Of a stretch of DNA of 24,503 nt, positions 6,922 through 14,729 are shown piece after piece. The notes beneath the pieces were generated by a model. It saw only the letters and a list, made by a program, of their open reading frames with translations. It ran no database searches and had not been told where the DNA came from. This DNA is from Kiritimatiellia bacterium (lineage in GTDB: Bacteria > Verrucomicrobiota > Kiritimatiellia > SLAD01). A program made the position numbers and the translations under genes. The number at the start of each line of letters is the position of its first letter. Within the stretch, counting starts at the first letter, position 1. The stretch covers positions 1 to 24,503 of the forward strand of contig SKXR01000246.1 of NCBI GenBank assembly GCA_007128275.1, read 5' to 3'.

Positions 6922-9471
6922 CTATTCTTCCGTCAATCGGCGGATGACGATGGATTCGAGTTCTATAGCGCCTTTTCGCGCGTAATCAAACGATAATGTG
7001 AACGGCAGGTTGGCGTTGCGCTTGATCATTGTACGCGCGGGCAGCCCCGCCACAACGTCCAGCAACTGTTCTTCATCAATTTCCCGATGCGCTTCAAGAC
7101 GGATCCGGCCGAGCGGGGTTCCGTCCGCGGCATCCGACGCAAAGTGCAGTTCCACTTGATAGCGTCCGGGCTCCAACGGGAGGCGCGGCCCGTAGAAGAT
7201 GCGGCGGTCCGGCTCCGTCTTGGGGTGAAAGACCAGGTGACCGGACGCGGCGTCCGTGTAGCCGGCATGGAAGAACAAGGGGGCGGGCAATGCAAGGGTG
7301 TCTCCGGGAGCGATAACATCCCATGTGCCCGCCGTCAGAAGCGCCATGTCGAGGTCCACGGCGCCCTCGATCCATTCCAGACGCAGGCTGACGCGCAGTT
7401 GCTCGTCGATCTGCAAGGGAAACTCGATCCATGTCCAATCGTCCGACTGCACGGTCAATTCCGCCTCTGCATGGACGTCGTCACGATTCAGGTTCATCGC
7501 GCGTAGTCGTCCGTCGCCGCGCGCGCGGATCATCCAGCGCAGATCCGGCGCGGGCGGGCTGGAGGTGTGCCGCAACAAGACGGCGGCGTCTTCCCGGTTG
7601 AGCGATAGAAACCCGTTCCCGCTGCACTCCGGATCGGCGACCGTGTCCGCTTCGTGATGCCGCGCGTGTTCGAATTCCCAAAGCCGCGCGGGGAACCACG
7701 TGTCCCAGTCCGGCACGGCATCGGCGCGTTCGGCGGCTTCTTCCAGAATCCGGAACGCCCATACGCGATCGGCCTGTTTCATCCATTCCAGCCGCGGATG
7801 GTTGAGCAGTTGTTTGAGGGTGAAGGTGACGGGGAAGGGGCTGACCTGTTCTGGGAACAGATCCTCGTGGACGAGGATATAGCGCACGCCCATGGCGAGC
7901 AGGTCGTCGGCTTGCGCGTCCGTCAGGTGCCCTTGGTTGATGGTTTGATAGTACCAGAATATTTCGTTTCGATAGTGTTGCGGGACGGCGGGCCGGTACC
8001 CGTTCACCATGCGTATGCGATACTTGGACACATAATGCTCGTACACCGACGCGTAGTGCGAGTCGCCCGGCCAGAGTACGACCACAAGCACGTGCGGATT
8101 TTCGCCCCGTTCGCGCGCGTCGTCCGCCACCGCGGCGTAGGCGGGTTGTTCGTCGCGCAGGAGGGCGATGATCGGTTTCACGTGGGCTTGATATTCCAGG
8201 ACCATCACGACGCCGATCGCGATGGCTATCCATTTCCGGCGTGACCGGTGCATGATGGCCGGCAACAACGCCGTCAGGCTGAGCGCGGCGGCAATGGCGA
8301 GCAGTTGCGGCATCAGACAGTAAATCTTGCCCGCCTGCCGGATCATGGCATACGGCGGAATCCATTCGCGTACGAGCACGAAGAGCCGGGCATTGTGCGG
8401 ACCATGCGGGCCGAGCGCCAGGACGGCGATGCCCGTCATGATGCCGAGCAAGAGCACCATGAACACCGGACGACGCCATCCACCGTCCCGATGCGAGAGG
8501 AACTTGAAAAGGAGCGTCAACGCGCCCAGGACCAACAGGATCGTGATCGAAAAGCCGATATAGGCCTGACTATGAACGTGCAGGTGTTCGAACGAAAACA
8601 GGCCTTCCGGGCGCGGAGAAAAGCCCGCCACTTCCCCCAGGTGTCGGCCCCGGGCCATGACGGAATCGGCCAATTCGCGCGCGAGCAGTTTGCTCTTGAG
8701 TACGGACGCGCCCCCGAGCAGGGCGACGGGCAGCAACGCCAGCCCGAGCGAGCGATAATGTGGCCCGTGTTTCCAGTTGAAATCGGTCCGCATCAGGAAC
8801 GCCATCACGCACCAGACCGGCGTGAACAGCATGATAAAGAAATACACGTGCGTATCGCTTATCCCGGCGCAAAAGAGGGCCACGCCGGCGAGCACCCCGC
8901 CCGCGATCCTCGCCTCGCGCACGGCCATGTCGATGCCCAACAACAGCAGGGGCGTCCACATCATGCCGAAACCGGTCGGGCTCCCGCCCATCAGCGCATA
9001 CCAGCGATACGTTAATAGAATGCCGATCAGGCCGCTGACGGCGGCGATGGTCTCGTCCGGCGTGTAGCGGCGCACGAGGAGCCACGTGAACAGGTACGTC
9101 ATCCACAGGGAAAAGAAGGCGGTCAGGTTCCAGCCGAACGCCTGTCCGCCGATCCAGGAAAGGATGGCGCACAGGAACGAAAACGGGAAAAAGTTGTAGG
9201 TCAGTTCAAACCGCTCGGCGTCGTCGCCCGTATTGAACTCGTACAGGTTCGTGAACCAGGGGGTGTTGCCCGCGAGCATGTCCCCCACCAACCAGAAGTG
9301 GTAGAGCAACTGGAGATGATCCCCGGGGATCATCGATTGCGTCGTGATGTCGTGGCGATGATGGCCGGCCGGAATGCCGTCGGTGAAATAGCCGGCCAGC
9401 GGCCAGGTGAAAATGAGCCAGACAATCAGGGTGAGGACGAGGGAGATCGCTATGCGGCGGCCCGTATTCAT
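6922..9471 (-). CDS. Large multi-pass membrane protein, GT-C/YfhO-like glycosyltransferase candidate (copy 1)
   Basis: This 849-aa protein is a clear paralogue of the gene at 4013-6604 and shares the same architecture and landmark motifs: TDGIP near the first membrane span, MIPGDHLQLLYHFW, YEFNTGDD, GGSPTGFG, SDTHVYFF, PPYAMIRQAGKI, WPGDSHYASVYEHY and INQGHLTD. A membrane core of about ten spans is followed by a soluble, beta-rich C-terminal half. A role in periplasmic glycan transfer is inferred from this fold-like layout and the polysaccharide context; no catalytic residue can be assigned securely. I start at ATG 9471 because it overlaps the upstream epimerase stop (ATGA) and has an AGGAAG ribosome-binding site; the frame extends to 9510 only inside the epimerase gene. 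Confidence 0.87.
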   Translation of the reverse strand: MNTGRRIAISLVLTLIVWLIFTWPLAGYFTDGIPAGHHRHDITTQSMIPGDHLQLLYHFWLVGDMLAGNTPWFTNLYEFNTGDDAERFELTYNFFPFSFLCAILSWIGGQAFGWNLTAFFSLWMTYLFTWLLVRRYTPDETIAAVSGLIGILLTYRWYALMGGSPTGFGMMWTPLLLLGIDMAVREARIAGGVLAGVALFCAGISDTHVYFFIMLFTPVWCVMAFLMRTDFNWKHGPHYRSLGLALLPVALLGGASVLKSKLLARELADSVMARGRHLGEVAGFSPRPEGLFSFEHLHVHSQAYIGFSITILLVLGALTLLFKFLSHRDGGWRRPVFMVLLLGIMTGIAVLALGPHGPHNARLFVLVREWIPPYAMIRQAGKIYCLMPQLLAIAAALSLTALLPAIMHRSRRKWIAIAIGVVMVLEYQAHVKPIIALLRDEQPAYAAVADDARERGENPHVLVVVLWPGDSHYASVYEHYVSKYRIRMVNGYRPAVPQHYRNEIFWYYQTINQGHLTDAQADDLLAMGVRYILVHEDLFPEQVSPFPVTFTLKQLLNHPRLEWMKQADRVWAFRILEEAAERADAVPDWDTWFPARLWEFEHARHHEADTVADPECSGNGFLSLNREDAAVLLRHTSSPPAPDLRWMIRARGDGRLRAMNLNRDDVHAEAELTVQSDDWTWIEFPLQIDEQLRVSLRLEWIEGAVDLDMALLTAGTWDVIAPGDTLALPAPLFFHAGYTDAASGHLVFHPKTEPDRRIFYGPRLPLEPGRYQVELHFASDAADGTPLGRIRLEAHREIDEEQLLDVVAGLPARTMIKRNANLPFTLSFDYARKGAIELESIVIRRLTEE

Positions 9472-10499
9472 GGGGCTTCCTTCTGCAAGAGACCCTGTTC
9501 GGCATACCATTGCGCGGTTTGTCTCAGTCCATCCTCGTTGGTCAGTTGCGTCTCATAACCCAGGACCGCGCGAAGCTTGTTGGTGTCGAAGGAGCGGTCC
9601 TTGGTATAGAACGCCACGCGACGCCGGTACAGCGGTGGGTCGATACCCAAAGGACGGCAGACGCCTTCGCAGAGGAGCGCGGCCAGAAAGAAGGGCCATG
9701 CCGGCAGGCGAATGATGCGGACAGGATTATTCAACGCGTCCGCGATGATATGGATCATCTTGTCCAGCGGTAACGCTTCCGGATTGCCCGCAATAAAGGT
9801 CTCGTTCACCGCGTCCGGATGCACGGCGGCGCGGAGCAGTATGCGGACCAGATCGTCCACGTGTATCAAGTGATACAAACAAGGCCGGTGCCCCAGAATG
9901 GGGCAATAACGTCGCATGGCCATACGAAACACCTTAAGCAGCCGCTCGTCGCCGGGCCCGTAAATGGCGCAGGGACGGATAATGGTGTGGGCGAGCCGGT
10001 TCTTGGCTGCGTAATCGCGCAACCAGGTTTCGGCCAGCGCTTTGGTGTCCTGATAGTCGTCGTCGGGATCGAAGGGGGCTTGCTCATCGGCGGGCGGATG
10101 TTTGATGTGTCCGTGCACGCCGATGGTCGACACATGGATCAGGCGCTTAAAGCCGGGCGTGTCACGCGCCGCGCGCGCCACGGTCTGGGTGCCGTGCAGG
10201 TGCACCTTGTGATACATCTCGCGCGTGACGTTGGCTTGGCGATAGATCGCGGCCATATGAAAACAGTATTGAATCCCCTTCATGGCGGGGCGCACAACCT
10301 CGTCATCGAAGACGTCGCCCTCGATCCAGTCCACCTTCAGATCCTTGATGTGATCCCGGTTCGAGGAGGGCCGCACGATGGCGCGCACCTCCAGCCCGGC
10401 ATCCGCCAGCTTGCGAAGCAGGTGCGATCCGGTGAATCCGGTGCCGCCGGTGACCAGTATCGGGGCCCCGGCCAGTTGTGTTAGATCGTTGTCAGTCAT
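9468..10499 (-). CDS. NAD(P)-dependent sugar epimerase/dehydratase (extended SDR family)
   Basis: This 343-aa enzyme has the Rossmann glycine motif TGGTGFTG (17-24) and a catalytic set of S124 in VSTIGVHG with Y149 and K153 in the YQDTK motif. It would act on a nucleotide-activated sugar or related substrate, supplying the locus. The CFHMAAIYR segment (about 79-87) is reminiscent of the HpnA/dihydroflavonol-reductase-like branch rather than of classical GalE, so the substrate is uncertain. It overlaps both neighbours by ATGA and is certainly co-transcribed with the methyltransferase upstream and the membrane protein downstream. Confidence 0.93.
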   Translation of the reverse strand: MTDNDLTQLAGAPILVTGGTGFTGSHLLRKLADAGLEVRAIVRPSSNRDHIKDLKVDWIEGDVFDDEVVRPAMKGIQYCFHMAAIYRQANVTREMYHKVHLHGTQTVARAARDTPGFKRLIHVSTIGVHGHIKHPPADEQAPFDPDDDYQDTKALAETWLRDYAAKNRLAHTIIRPCAIYGPGDERLLKVFRMAMRRYCPILGHRPCLYHLIHVDDLVRILLRAAVHPDAVNETFIAGNPEALPLDKMIHIIADALNNPVRIIRLPAWPFFLAALLCEGVCRPLGIDPPLYRRRVAFYTKDRSFDTNKLRAVLGYETQLTNEDGLRQTAQWYAEQGLLQKEAP

Positions 10500-11263
10500 G
10501 TTCTCTCATACGCCGCGATCACGGGCGAACCGGCCCAGCGCGTTAGTCCTGTATACCGGCAGATCGTTTCCAGTCCAGCGGAAACAGCCCGGCATTTCAA
10601 CATACGATGAACGACCATCGGGAAAAAGAACTGCTTCCGCAAACGCGACAAGGCGAATCCATGGTCCCGGAACGCGTTATGCACCTCTTCGTGCTTGAAT
10701 AAATGCCACACGCGCGTGTTGACCTCGACCTTCTTCTTCGCCTCAAACAACCACGGAGCAATGCGGTTCACGCTTTGGCTGGTCGGATAATCCACGATGA
10801 CCGCACGCCGCGCAACACGGCACAATTCAGCCGCCAGATTCGGCCATTGCGCGCAGTGGGTGAGCATGCGAAACGAGAGGACGACGTCGAAGGATTGATC
10901 CTCGAACGGCAAGGCAATCACGTTGCCGACCACGAAACGGCACGCCCCGTCATCCACGACGGACCGGATCCGGTGCGCGCATTCGGGCGCACTGCCCAGC
11001 ACGGTCACGCGATGCCCGTCCCGGCACAGCGGAAGGGTCAACTGGCCGTGCCCGCCGCCGACGTCCAGCACCGACAGCTTTTCGCCGTACGGTTCCAGCA
11101 AAGACAAGGTCAACCGTTCCTGCACCGCCAACATCCATTGACCCGTCGGCCCGGCAAAGCGCCCGGCGTACTCGTCGGACGATGATTCGATGTCCGCCGT
11201 CTCGGGGAACGGCGGTGTTTGAGCATCGTGATGGATGGTTGAAGTGGACTCGCTTGCGTTCAT
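10496..11263 (-). CDS. Class I SAM-dependent methyltransferase
   Basis: This 255-aa protein carries motif I VLDVGGGHG (65-73) for S-adenosylmethionine binding and a FDVVLSFRMLTHC motif-IV region, typical of Methyltransf_11/25-type enzymes. It probably methylates a sugar or a lipid-linked intermediate of the polysaccharide pathway; the substrate is not readable from sequence. It is the first gene of the leftward operon. No Shine-Dalgarno sequence precedes the ATG at 11263. The predicted promoter lies so close that the mRNA may be leaderless. Its stop overlaps the epimerase start by 4 bp. Confidence 0.93.
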   Translation of the reverse strand: MNASESTSTIHHDAQTPPFPETADIESSSDEYAGRFAGPTGQWMLAVQERLTLSLLEPYGEKLSVLDVGGGHGQLTLPLCRDGHRVTVLGSAPECAHRIRSVVDDGACRFVVGNVIALPFEDQSFDVVLSFRMLTHCAQWPNLAAELCRVARRAVIVDYPTSQSVNRIAPWLFEAKKKVEVNTRVWHLFKHEEVHNAFRDHGFALSRLRKQFFFPMVVHRMLKCRAVSAGLETICRYTGLTRWAGSPVIAAYERT

Positions 11264-11270
11264 TAGGGTA

Positions 11271-11300
11271 TTTATAGACCATTCGCGTTTGGGTTACCAA
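11271..11300 (-). promoter_or_regulatory. Predicted promoter of the methyltransferase-epimerase-membrane protein operon
   Basis: On the minus strand TTGGTA (11300-11295, 4 of 6 to the -35 consensus) and TATAAA (11276-11271, 5 of 6 to the -10 consensus) are separated by 18 bp. The expected start point falls on or within a few bases of the A of the ATG at 11263, which implies a leaderless transcript. The lack of a ribosome-binding site agrees with this. Confidence 0.55.
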
Positions 11301-11324
11301 GAAAAGTTACGCGCGGGATCGGGC

Positions 11325-11436
11325 AGGTTGCGGGCTCGCATAGCTCGCCCCTCCACGGGGAAGATGGACAGGGTTGGAGGGCGGCGTGCCGCGCCGCAGG
11401 CTTTGCGAAGGCGGGAGCTACGCGACGCCGCAGGTG
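11325..11436. repeat. Inverted long-variant copy of the palindromic element
   Basis: Read on the minus strand this stretch reproduces the long element at 6737-6838. It has the left arm with GTCGCGTAGCTCCCGCC, the about 30-bp insertion containing CTTCGCAAAGCCTGCGGCG, CCTCCAACCC, a diverged loop and the right arm GGAGGGGCGAGCTATGCGAG. It occupies the divergent intergenic region between the methyltransferase and the PHP-like gene. Confidence 0.85.
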
Positions 11437-11465
11437 AGCGATGAGACAACAAGGAATATAACGGT

Positions 11466-11542
11466 TTCCAATGATTGGAAAAAACGTCCGAAAAAGTTCC
11501 AATGATTGGAAAAATCAGCGCGGAAGTTTCCAATGATTGGAA
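11466..11542. repeat. Three identical 15-bp palindromes with 31-bp periodicity
   Basis: TTCCAATGATTGGAA occurs at 11466-11480, 11497-11511 and 11528-11542. Each is a perfect 7+1+7 inverted repeat. The starts are exactly 31 bp apart, and the 16-bp spacers are unrelated apart from being A-rich. The array ends 29 bp before the ATG of the downstream gene. The regular spacing, close to three helical turns, fits a cooperative regulator-binding array, but a structural repeat is also possible. Confidence 0.8.
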
Positions 11543-11571
11543 AAGGCGCGTGGACGCAGGTACGGAGCGAA

Positions 11572-12357
11572 ATGGAACTGGTCGCAGACACACACGTACA
11601 CATCTATCCGGTGCACGACGCCGCAGGCCTGATCCGGGCGTGCGCGGACCGTCTCCGGGGTCAGGCGCAATCGCCGGATGCCGTCTGTGCGCTGTTTCTT
11701 ACGGAAGGTCAGGGATTTCATTTCTTCGATCGGTTGCGGGACGGATCCCACGGCTTGCCGGACGCGTTTCGTGTCGACCCGGCGGACGAGCCGGAAGCCG
11801 TTCGCGTTACCGGTGACGACGGAAACAGGGTTTGGATCTTTTCAGGTCGTCAGATTGTCACGGCGGAACGGTTGGAGGTTCTGGCGTTGACCTCGTTCGA
11901 CGGCATTCCCGACGGGGCGCCGACGGGACGCACGGTGGAGGGCGTACACGAATCGGGCGCCATACCCGTGTTGAGTTGGGCGCCGGGCAAATGGTTCTTT
12001 CAGCGCGGCGATGTGGTGCGCGATGTGATCGAAGGCCATGCGCCGGGCCGCTTGTTGATCGGCGACACGGCGCTGCGGCCGACGATATGGCCGGAACCGT
12101 CGTTGATGAAGGTTGCTCGGCGCAAAGGGATTGCGGTCTTGGCCGGATCGGATCCGTTGCCGTTTGCGGGCGACGAAACGCAGGCGGGCGGCTACGGTGT
12201 GCGCGGGGCGCTGGATTTTGACGAGAACAAGCCTGTCAGCAGCGTGCGCGCGTGGCTGACCGATCCGAACGCGCATATCGAGCGGATTGGGAAGAGGAAC
12301 GGGCCGGTGGAGATGCTTGCGCGGATGATGAAACATAGGAAGAGTAAGAATTTGTGA
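11572..12357 (+). CDS. PHP/amidohydrolase-like protein, function unknown
   Basis: This 261-aa protein begins with a DTHVHIYP strand (D6, H8, H10), the signature of metal-dependent hydrolases of the PHP or amidohydrolase type, and has a late AGSDPLPF motif (D194) that could be a further metal ligand. Between them a VHESG segment (H126, E127) and LSWAPGKWFF (134-143) stand where classical families have additional His ligands, so the metal site is atypical or reduced. No signal peptide is visible, so it is probably cytoplasmic. I chose ATG 11572 because a GGAG box lies 4-7 nt upstream; a TTG-initiated extension to 11506 would translate the palindromes. The neighbourhood suggests a link to polysaccharide metabolism, but no substrate can be named. 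Confidence 0.75.
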   Translation: MELVADTHVHIYPVHDAAGLIRACADRLRGQAQSPDAVCALFLTEGQGFHFFDRLRDGSHGLPDAFRVDPADEPEAVRVTGDDGNRVWIFSGRQIVTAERLEVLALTSFDGIPDGAPTGRTVEGVHESGAIPVLSWAPGKWFFQRGDVVRDVIEGHAPGRLLIGDTALRPTIWPEPSLMKVARRKGIAVLAGSDPLPFAGDETQAGGYGVRGALDFDENKPVSSVRAWLTDPNAHIERIGKRNGPVEMLARMMKHRKSKNL

Positions 12358-12393
12358 CGAGAACTCCATTTACCCTCCGAGGAAGGAAGAGGT

Positions 12394-12430
12394 CCTCTCC
12401 CGGGAGGGGTGCCCGAAGGGCGGGGTGGGT
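12394..12430. repeat. GC-rich palindromic repeat (GGGGTGGG family)
   Basis: A near-perfect palindrome (CCTCTCCCGGGAGGGG, 12394-12409) is followed by a GCCCGAAGGGC hairpin (12411-12421) and GGGGTGGGT. It is the same family as 3921-3959, in the opposite orientation, and as the two copies inside the AlgJ-like gene. It fills most of the 115-bp gap between the PHP-like gene and the glycosyltransferase and could act as a terminator or an mRNA-stabilising hairpin. Confidence 0.75.
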
Positions 12431-12472
12431 CGAGACCGGGATAGGCCGGTGTGGGGGGCGTGAGGACTGGCC

Positions 12473-13645
12473 ATGAGCACTGACCGCAAACGAATCCTGT
12501 TCATCTCTCCGCAACCTTACTTTCAATGGCGCGGATCGCCGATTCGTGTCGGCTTCAATATGCTCGCGTTGTCGGAACTCGGCTATGATGTCGATTTGCT
12601 GACGTTGCCGTTCGGCGAGGAGCGTGAGACGCCCGGCGTACGCATTATTCGAGTGTCCAATATCTTCGGCTTGAAGGACATCCCGATCGGCCCGTCGATC
12701 TGGAAGGTGCCGTTCGACGCGAAACTCTGGTGGCGCGCGCGGCGATTGATCAAGGAACAGCCGTACGACGTGATTCACGCCGTCGAGGATGCCGGGTTCA
12801 TCGGCGTTTCCTTGGCCCGTATGAGCAAGGCCAAGCTCGTCTTCGAGAAGCATTCCGACCCGAAATCCTACAGGAAAGGCGCGTTACGCAATTTCGTCAT
12901 GTGGCTTTACGGCAAGGTGGAAGCGTTCACAATCCGCCATGCCGATGCCGTGATTGGGACCGGCCCGGGTTTGGTGGAGCAGGCGAAACGGATCGCGCCG
13001 GACAAACCCGCCCATCACATCTTCGACATTCCGTCCTCGCTCGCGGAGCCTGACCCGGACCGCGTGGAGACGCTTCGCGCGCAATTGCGGCGTAAAGACG
13101 ATGAAGTATTGATCACGTATGTAGGGTCGTTTGCGGTGTATCAGGGCATTGAACTCCTTTTCGGTTCGATCCCCGAAGTGGTTCGGTGCGCGCCGCGCGC
13201 GCGCTTTTTGATTATCGGCGGAACCGCCGAGGAAATTCATGAGCGCACCGAACAATTGCGCGCCCAACAAGCGGATCAGGCCGTGACCTTTCTGGGAAAA
13301 GTGGCGCCGGACGATTTGCCCAACTATCTGGCCGCCTCCGATATCCTGTTGTCGTCTCGTATCGCCGGCACCAACACGCCGTTGAAGCTGCTGGATTATC
13401 TCAAAGTCGGCCGCTGCATCCTGGCGACGGACAACGAGGCGAATCGCCAGATTCTGGATGAGGAATCCGCCTTTTTTGTGCAACCCGATGAAGCGTCGTT
13501 TTCGGAAGGCCTTGTTGCCGTGGTGGCCGATGCGGCGGTCCGCGAACGGTTGGCGTCGAAAGGCAAGGAGCTCATACGCCGGACATACAACTTCGAGGAA
13601 TTCAAGCGGCGTCTTGCGGGCGTATACGAGGCGCTTGCGAAATAG
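12473..13645 (+). CDS. GT4-family glycosyltransferase
   Basis: This 390-aa GT-B-fold protein has an N-terminal acceptor-binding domain (FISPQPYFQWRGSPIR at 10-25, typical of GT4 enzymes that resemble WcaI or PelF) and a C-terminal donor domain beginning around 213 (ITYVGSFAVYQGIELL). The donor-binding motif reads GTNTPLKLLDYL (299-310), with Asp308 where the second Glu of EX7E usually sits. It would add a sugar to a lipid-linked glycan on the cytoplasmic side. A TGAGGA ribosome-binding site precedes the ATG. It is followed after 47 bp by a methyltransferase gene in the same direction, probably co-transcribed. Confidence 0.93.
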   Translation: MSTDRKRILFISPQPYFQWRGSPIRVGFNMLALSELGYDVDLLTLPFGEERETPGVRIIRVSNIFGLKDIPIGPSIWKVPFDAKLWWRARRLIKEQPYDVIHAVEDAGFIGVSLARMSKAKLVFEKHSDPKSYRKGALRNFVMWLYGKVEAFTIRHADAVIGTGPGLVEQAKRIAPDKPAHHIFDIPSSLAEPDPDRVETLRAQLRRKDDEVLITYVGSFAVYQGIELLFGSIPEVVRCAPRARFLIIGGTAEEIHERTEQLRAQQADQAVTFLGKVAPDDLPNYLAASDILLSSRIAGTNTPLKLLDYLKVGRCILATDNEANRQILDEESAFFVQPDEASFSEGLVAVVADAAVRERLASKGKELIRRTYNFEEFKRRLAGVYEALAK

Positions 13646-13692
13646 ACCGGAATCGGTCTGTACACAATCCCACAAAAACCTATAGTGCGCAC

Positions 13693-14550
13693 ATGGCTGA
13701 CACCGCAACCCATCAGAACGACGCCGCACCGTTCGAGGATCCCTTGGATATCGCGACGCGACGGTATTACTTCAAGCCGATGGCCGCCTTCTTCAACGCG
13801 TTCCATTTGCGTGCGTTCAAAACGGCTGACATCCAGTGGAAGGCGCCCGTGCTGGATGTGGGATGCAGCGACGGCGAGTATGGGGTGATGTTGGCCGAGG
13901 CGCTCGGCCCGCCCGGCGAGATGATCGGGATTGATTTGTCGGCGGAGGCCATTCAGCAGGCGGGGGAAAAGGCGCGCGCCTTGTACAAGGAGATGATCTG
14001 CGCGAATGCGACCGCGCTTCCGTTCGACGATGAATCGTTTCATACGGTGGTTTCCAATGCCAGCATGTTGTCCATCGATCCCGGGCTGGACCGTGCCTTG
14101 CGGGAGGTGCACCGGGTGTTAAAACCCGGTGGCTCGTTTTATGCGTCGGTGTGTACCGATCAATACGAACAGAATTATTGGATTACCCGATTATTGAAGG
14201 GGCTGGGCTGCACCGGATGGGCGCGGCGCTACATGGACGCCATGAATCGCCGGATGCAACAGGCCCATCTCTATGCCCCGGACCGCTGGGTGGCGCTATT
14301 TGAGGCGGGCGGCTTTGAGGTTAAACAGCATTTCGGTTTTCTTCCACTGTCTCATACGCCGTTGTGGAGTTTTCTGGCTTGGACCCCTTTGCGCCTGCAC
14401 GGGATCGTCAAGCTCATCCCCTGCGCGCCGTTGCATCGCGGGTTGAGTGCGTTGTACAAGAAATGGTTTGGCGGAATCTATCGGCGAACGGCGCTCAAAC
14501 TACCGCCGGAACAGTGCGGATATATTTTCATCGAAGCGGTGAAACCGTAG
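13693..14550 (+). CDS. Class I SAM-dependent methyltransferase
   Basis: This 285-aa protein carries motif I VLDVGCSDG (53-61), an acidic loop GIDLSAEAI for ribose binding, and a VLKPGG post-motif (about 140-145) characteristic of Methyltransf_11 enzymes. A hydrophobic segment near residues 218-240 (SHTPLWSFLAW onward) suggests peripheral membrane association, as expected for an enzyme acting on a lipid-linked substrate. It is probably in an operon with the preceding GT4 gene. The spacer before the ATG lacks a clear Shine-Dalgarno sequence. Confidence 0.92.
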   Translation: MADTATHQNDAAPFEDPLDIATRRYYFKPMAAFFNAFHLRAFKTADIQWKAPVLDVGCSDGEYGVMLAEALGPPGEMIGIDLSAEAIQQAGEKARALYKEMICANATALPFDDESFHTVVSNASMLSIDPGLDRALREVHRVLKPGGSFYASVCTDQYEQNYWITRLLKGLGCTGWARRYMDAMNRRMQQAHLYAPDRWVALFEAGGFEVKQHFGFLPLSHTPLWSFLAWTPLRLHGIVKLIPCAPLHRGLSALYKKWFGGIYRRTALKLPPEQCGYIFIEAVKP

Positions 14551-14729
14551 GGCTCTGTGTTGTAAGAGGGGTGTCCACCCGAGGAGAAAAGATGGTTCCC
14601 GCTTGACTCGCCACCACATCCACTTATTCTCCTTGGCAATCTCGCCTGTCGACTTGGTTCTTTGCGGAGGCCAATACAAGGTCTCGGGCACTCGGCATAC
14701 GCATATTTGACGAAGGGAATTGTTTCCGT

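Noticed and set aside
9472..9510. Upstream start for the membrane protein at 6922-9471
   Set aside because: It lies inside the epimerase gene. ATG 9471 has a good AGGAAG site and the ATGA overlap seen at the other junctions of this operon.
11466..11542. Mini-CRISPR made of the three 15-bp palindromes
   Set aside because: The repeats are too short, the spacers are only 16 bp, there are three copies and no cas genes.
11506..11571. TTG-initiated extension of the PHP-like protein
   Set aside because: It would translate the palindrome array. ATG 11572 has a GGAG box at the right distance and starts directly with the conserved DTHVH strand.
13680..13692. TATAGT as a -10 box for a leaderless methyltransferase mRNA
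   Set aside because: No acceptable -35 box lies 16-18 bp upstream, and the gene probably belongs to the operon of the preceding glycosyltransferase.
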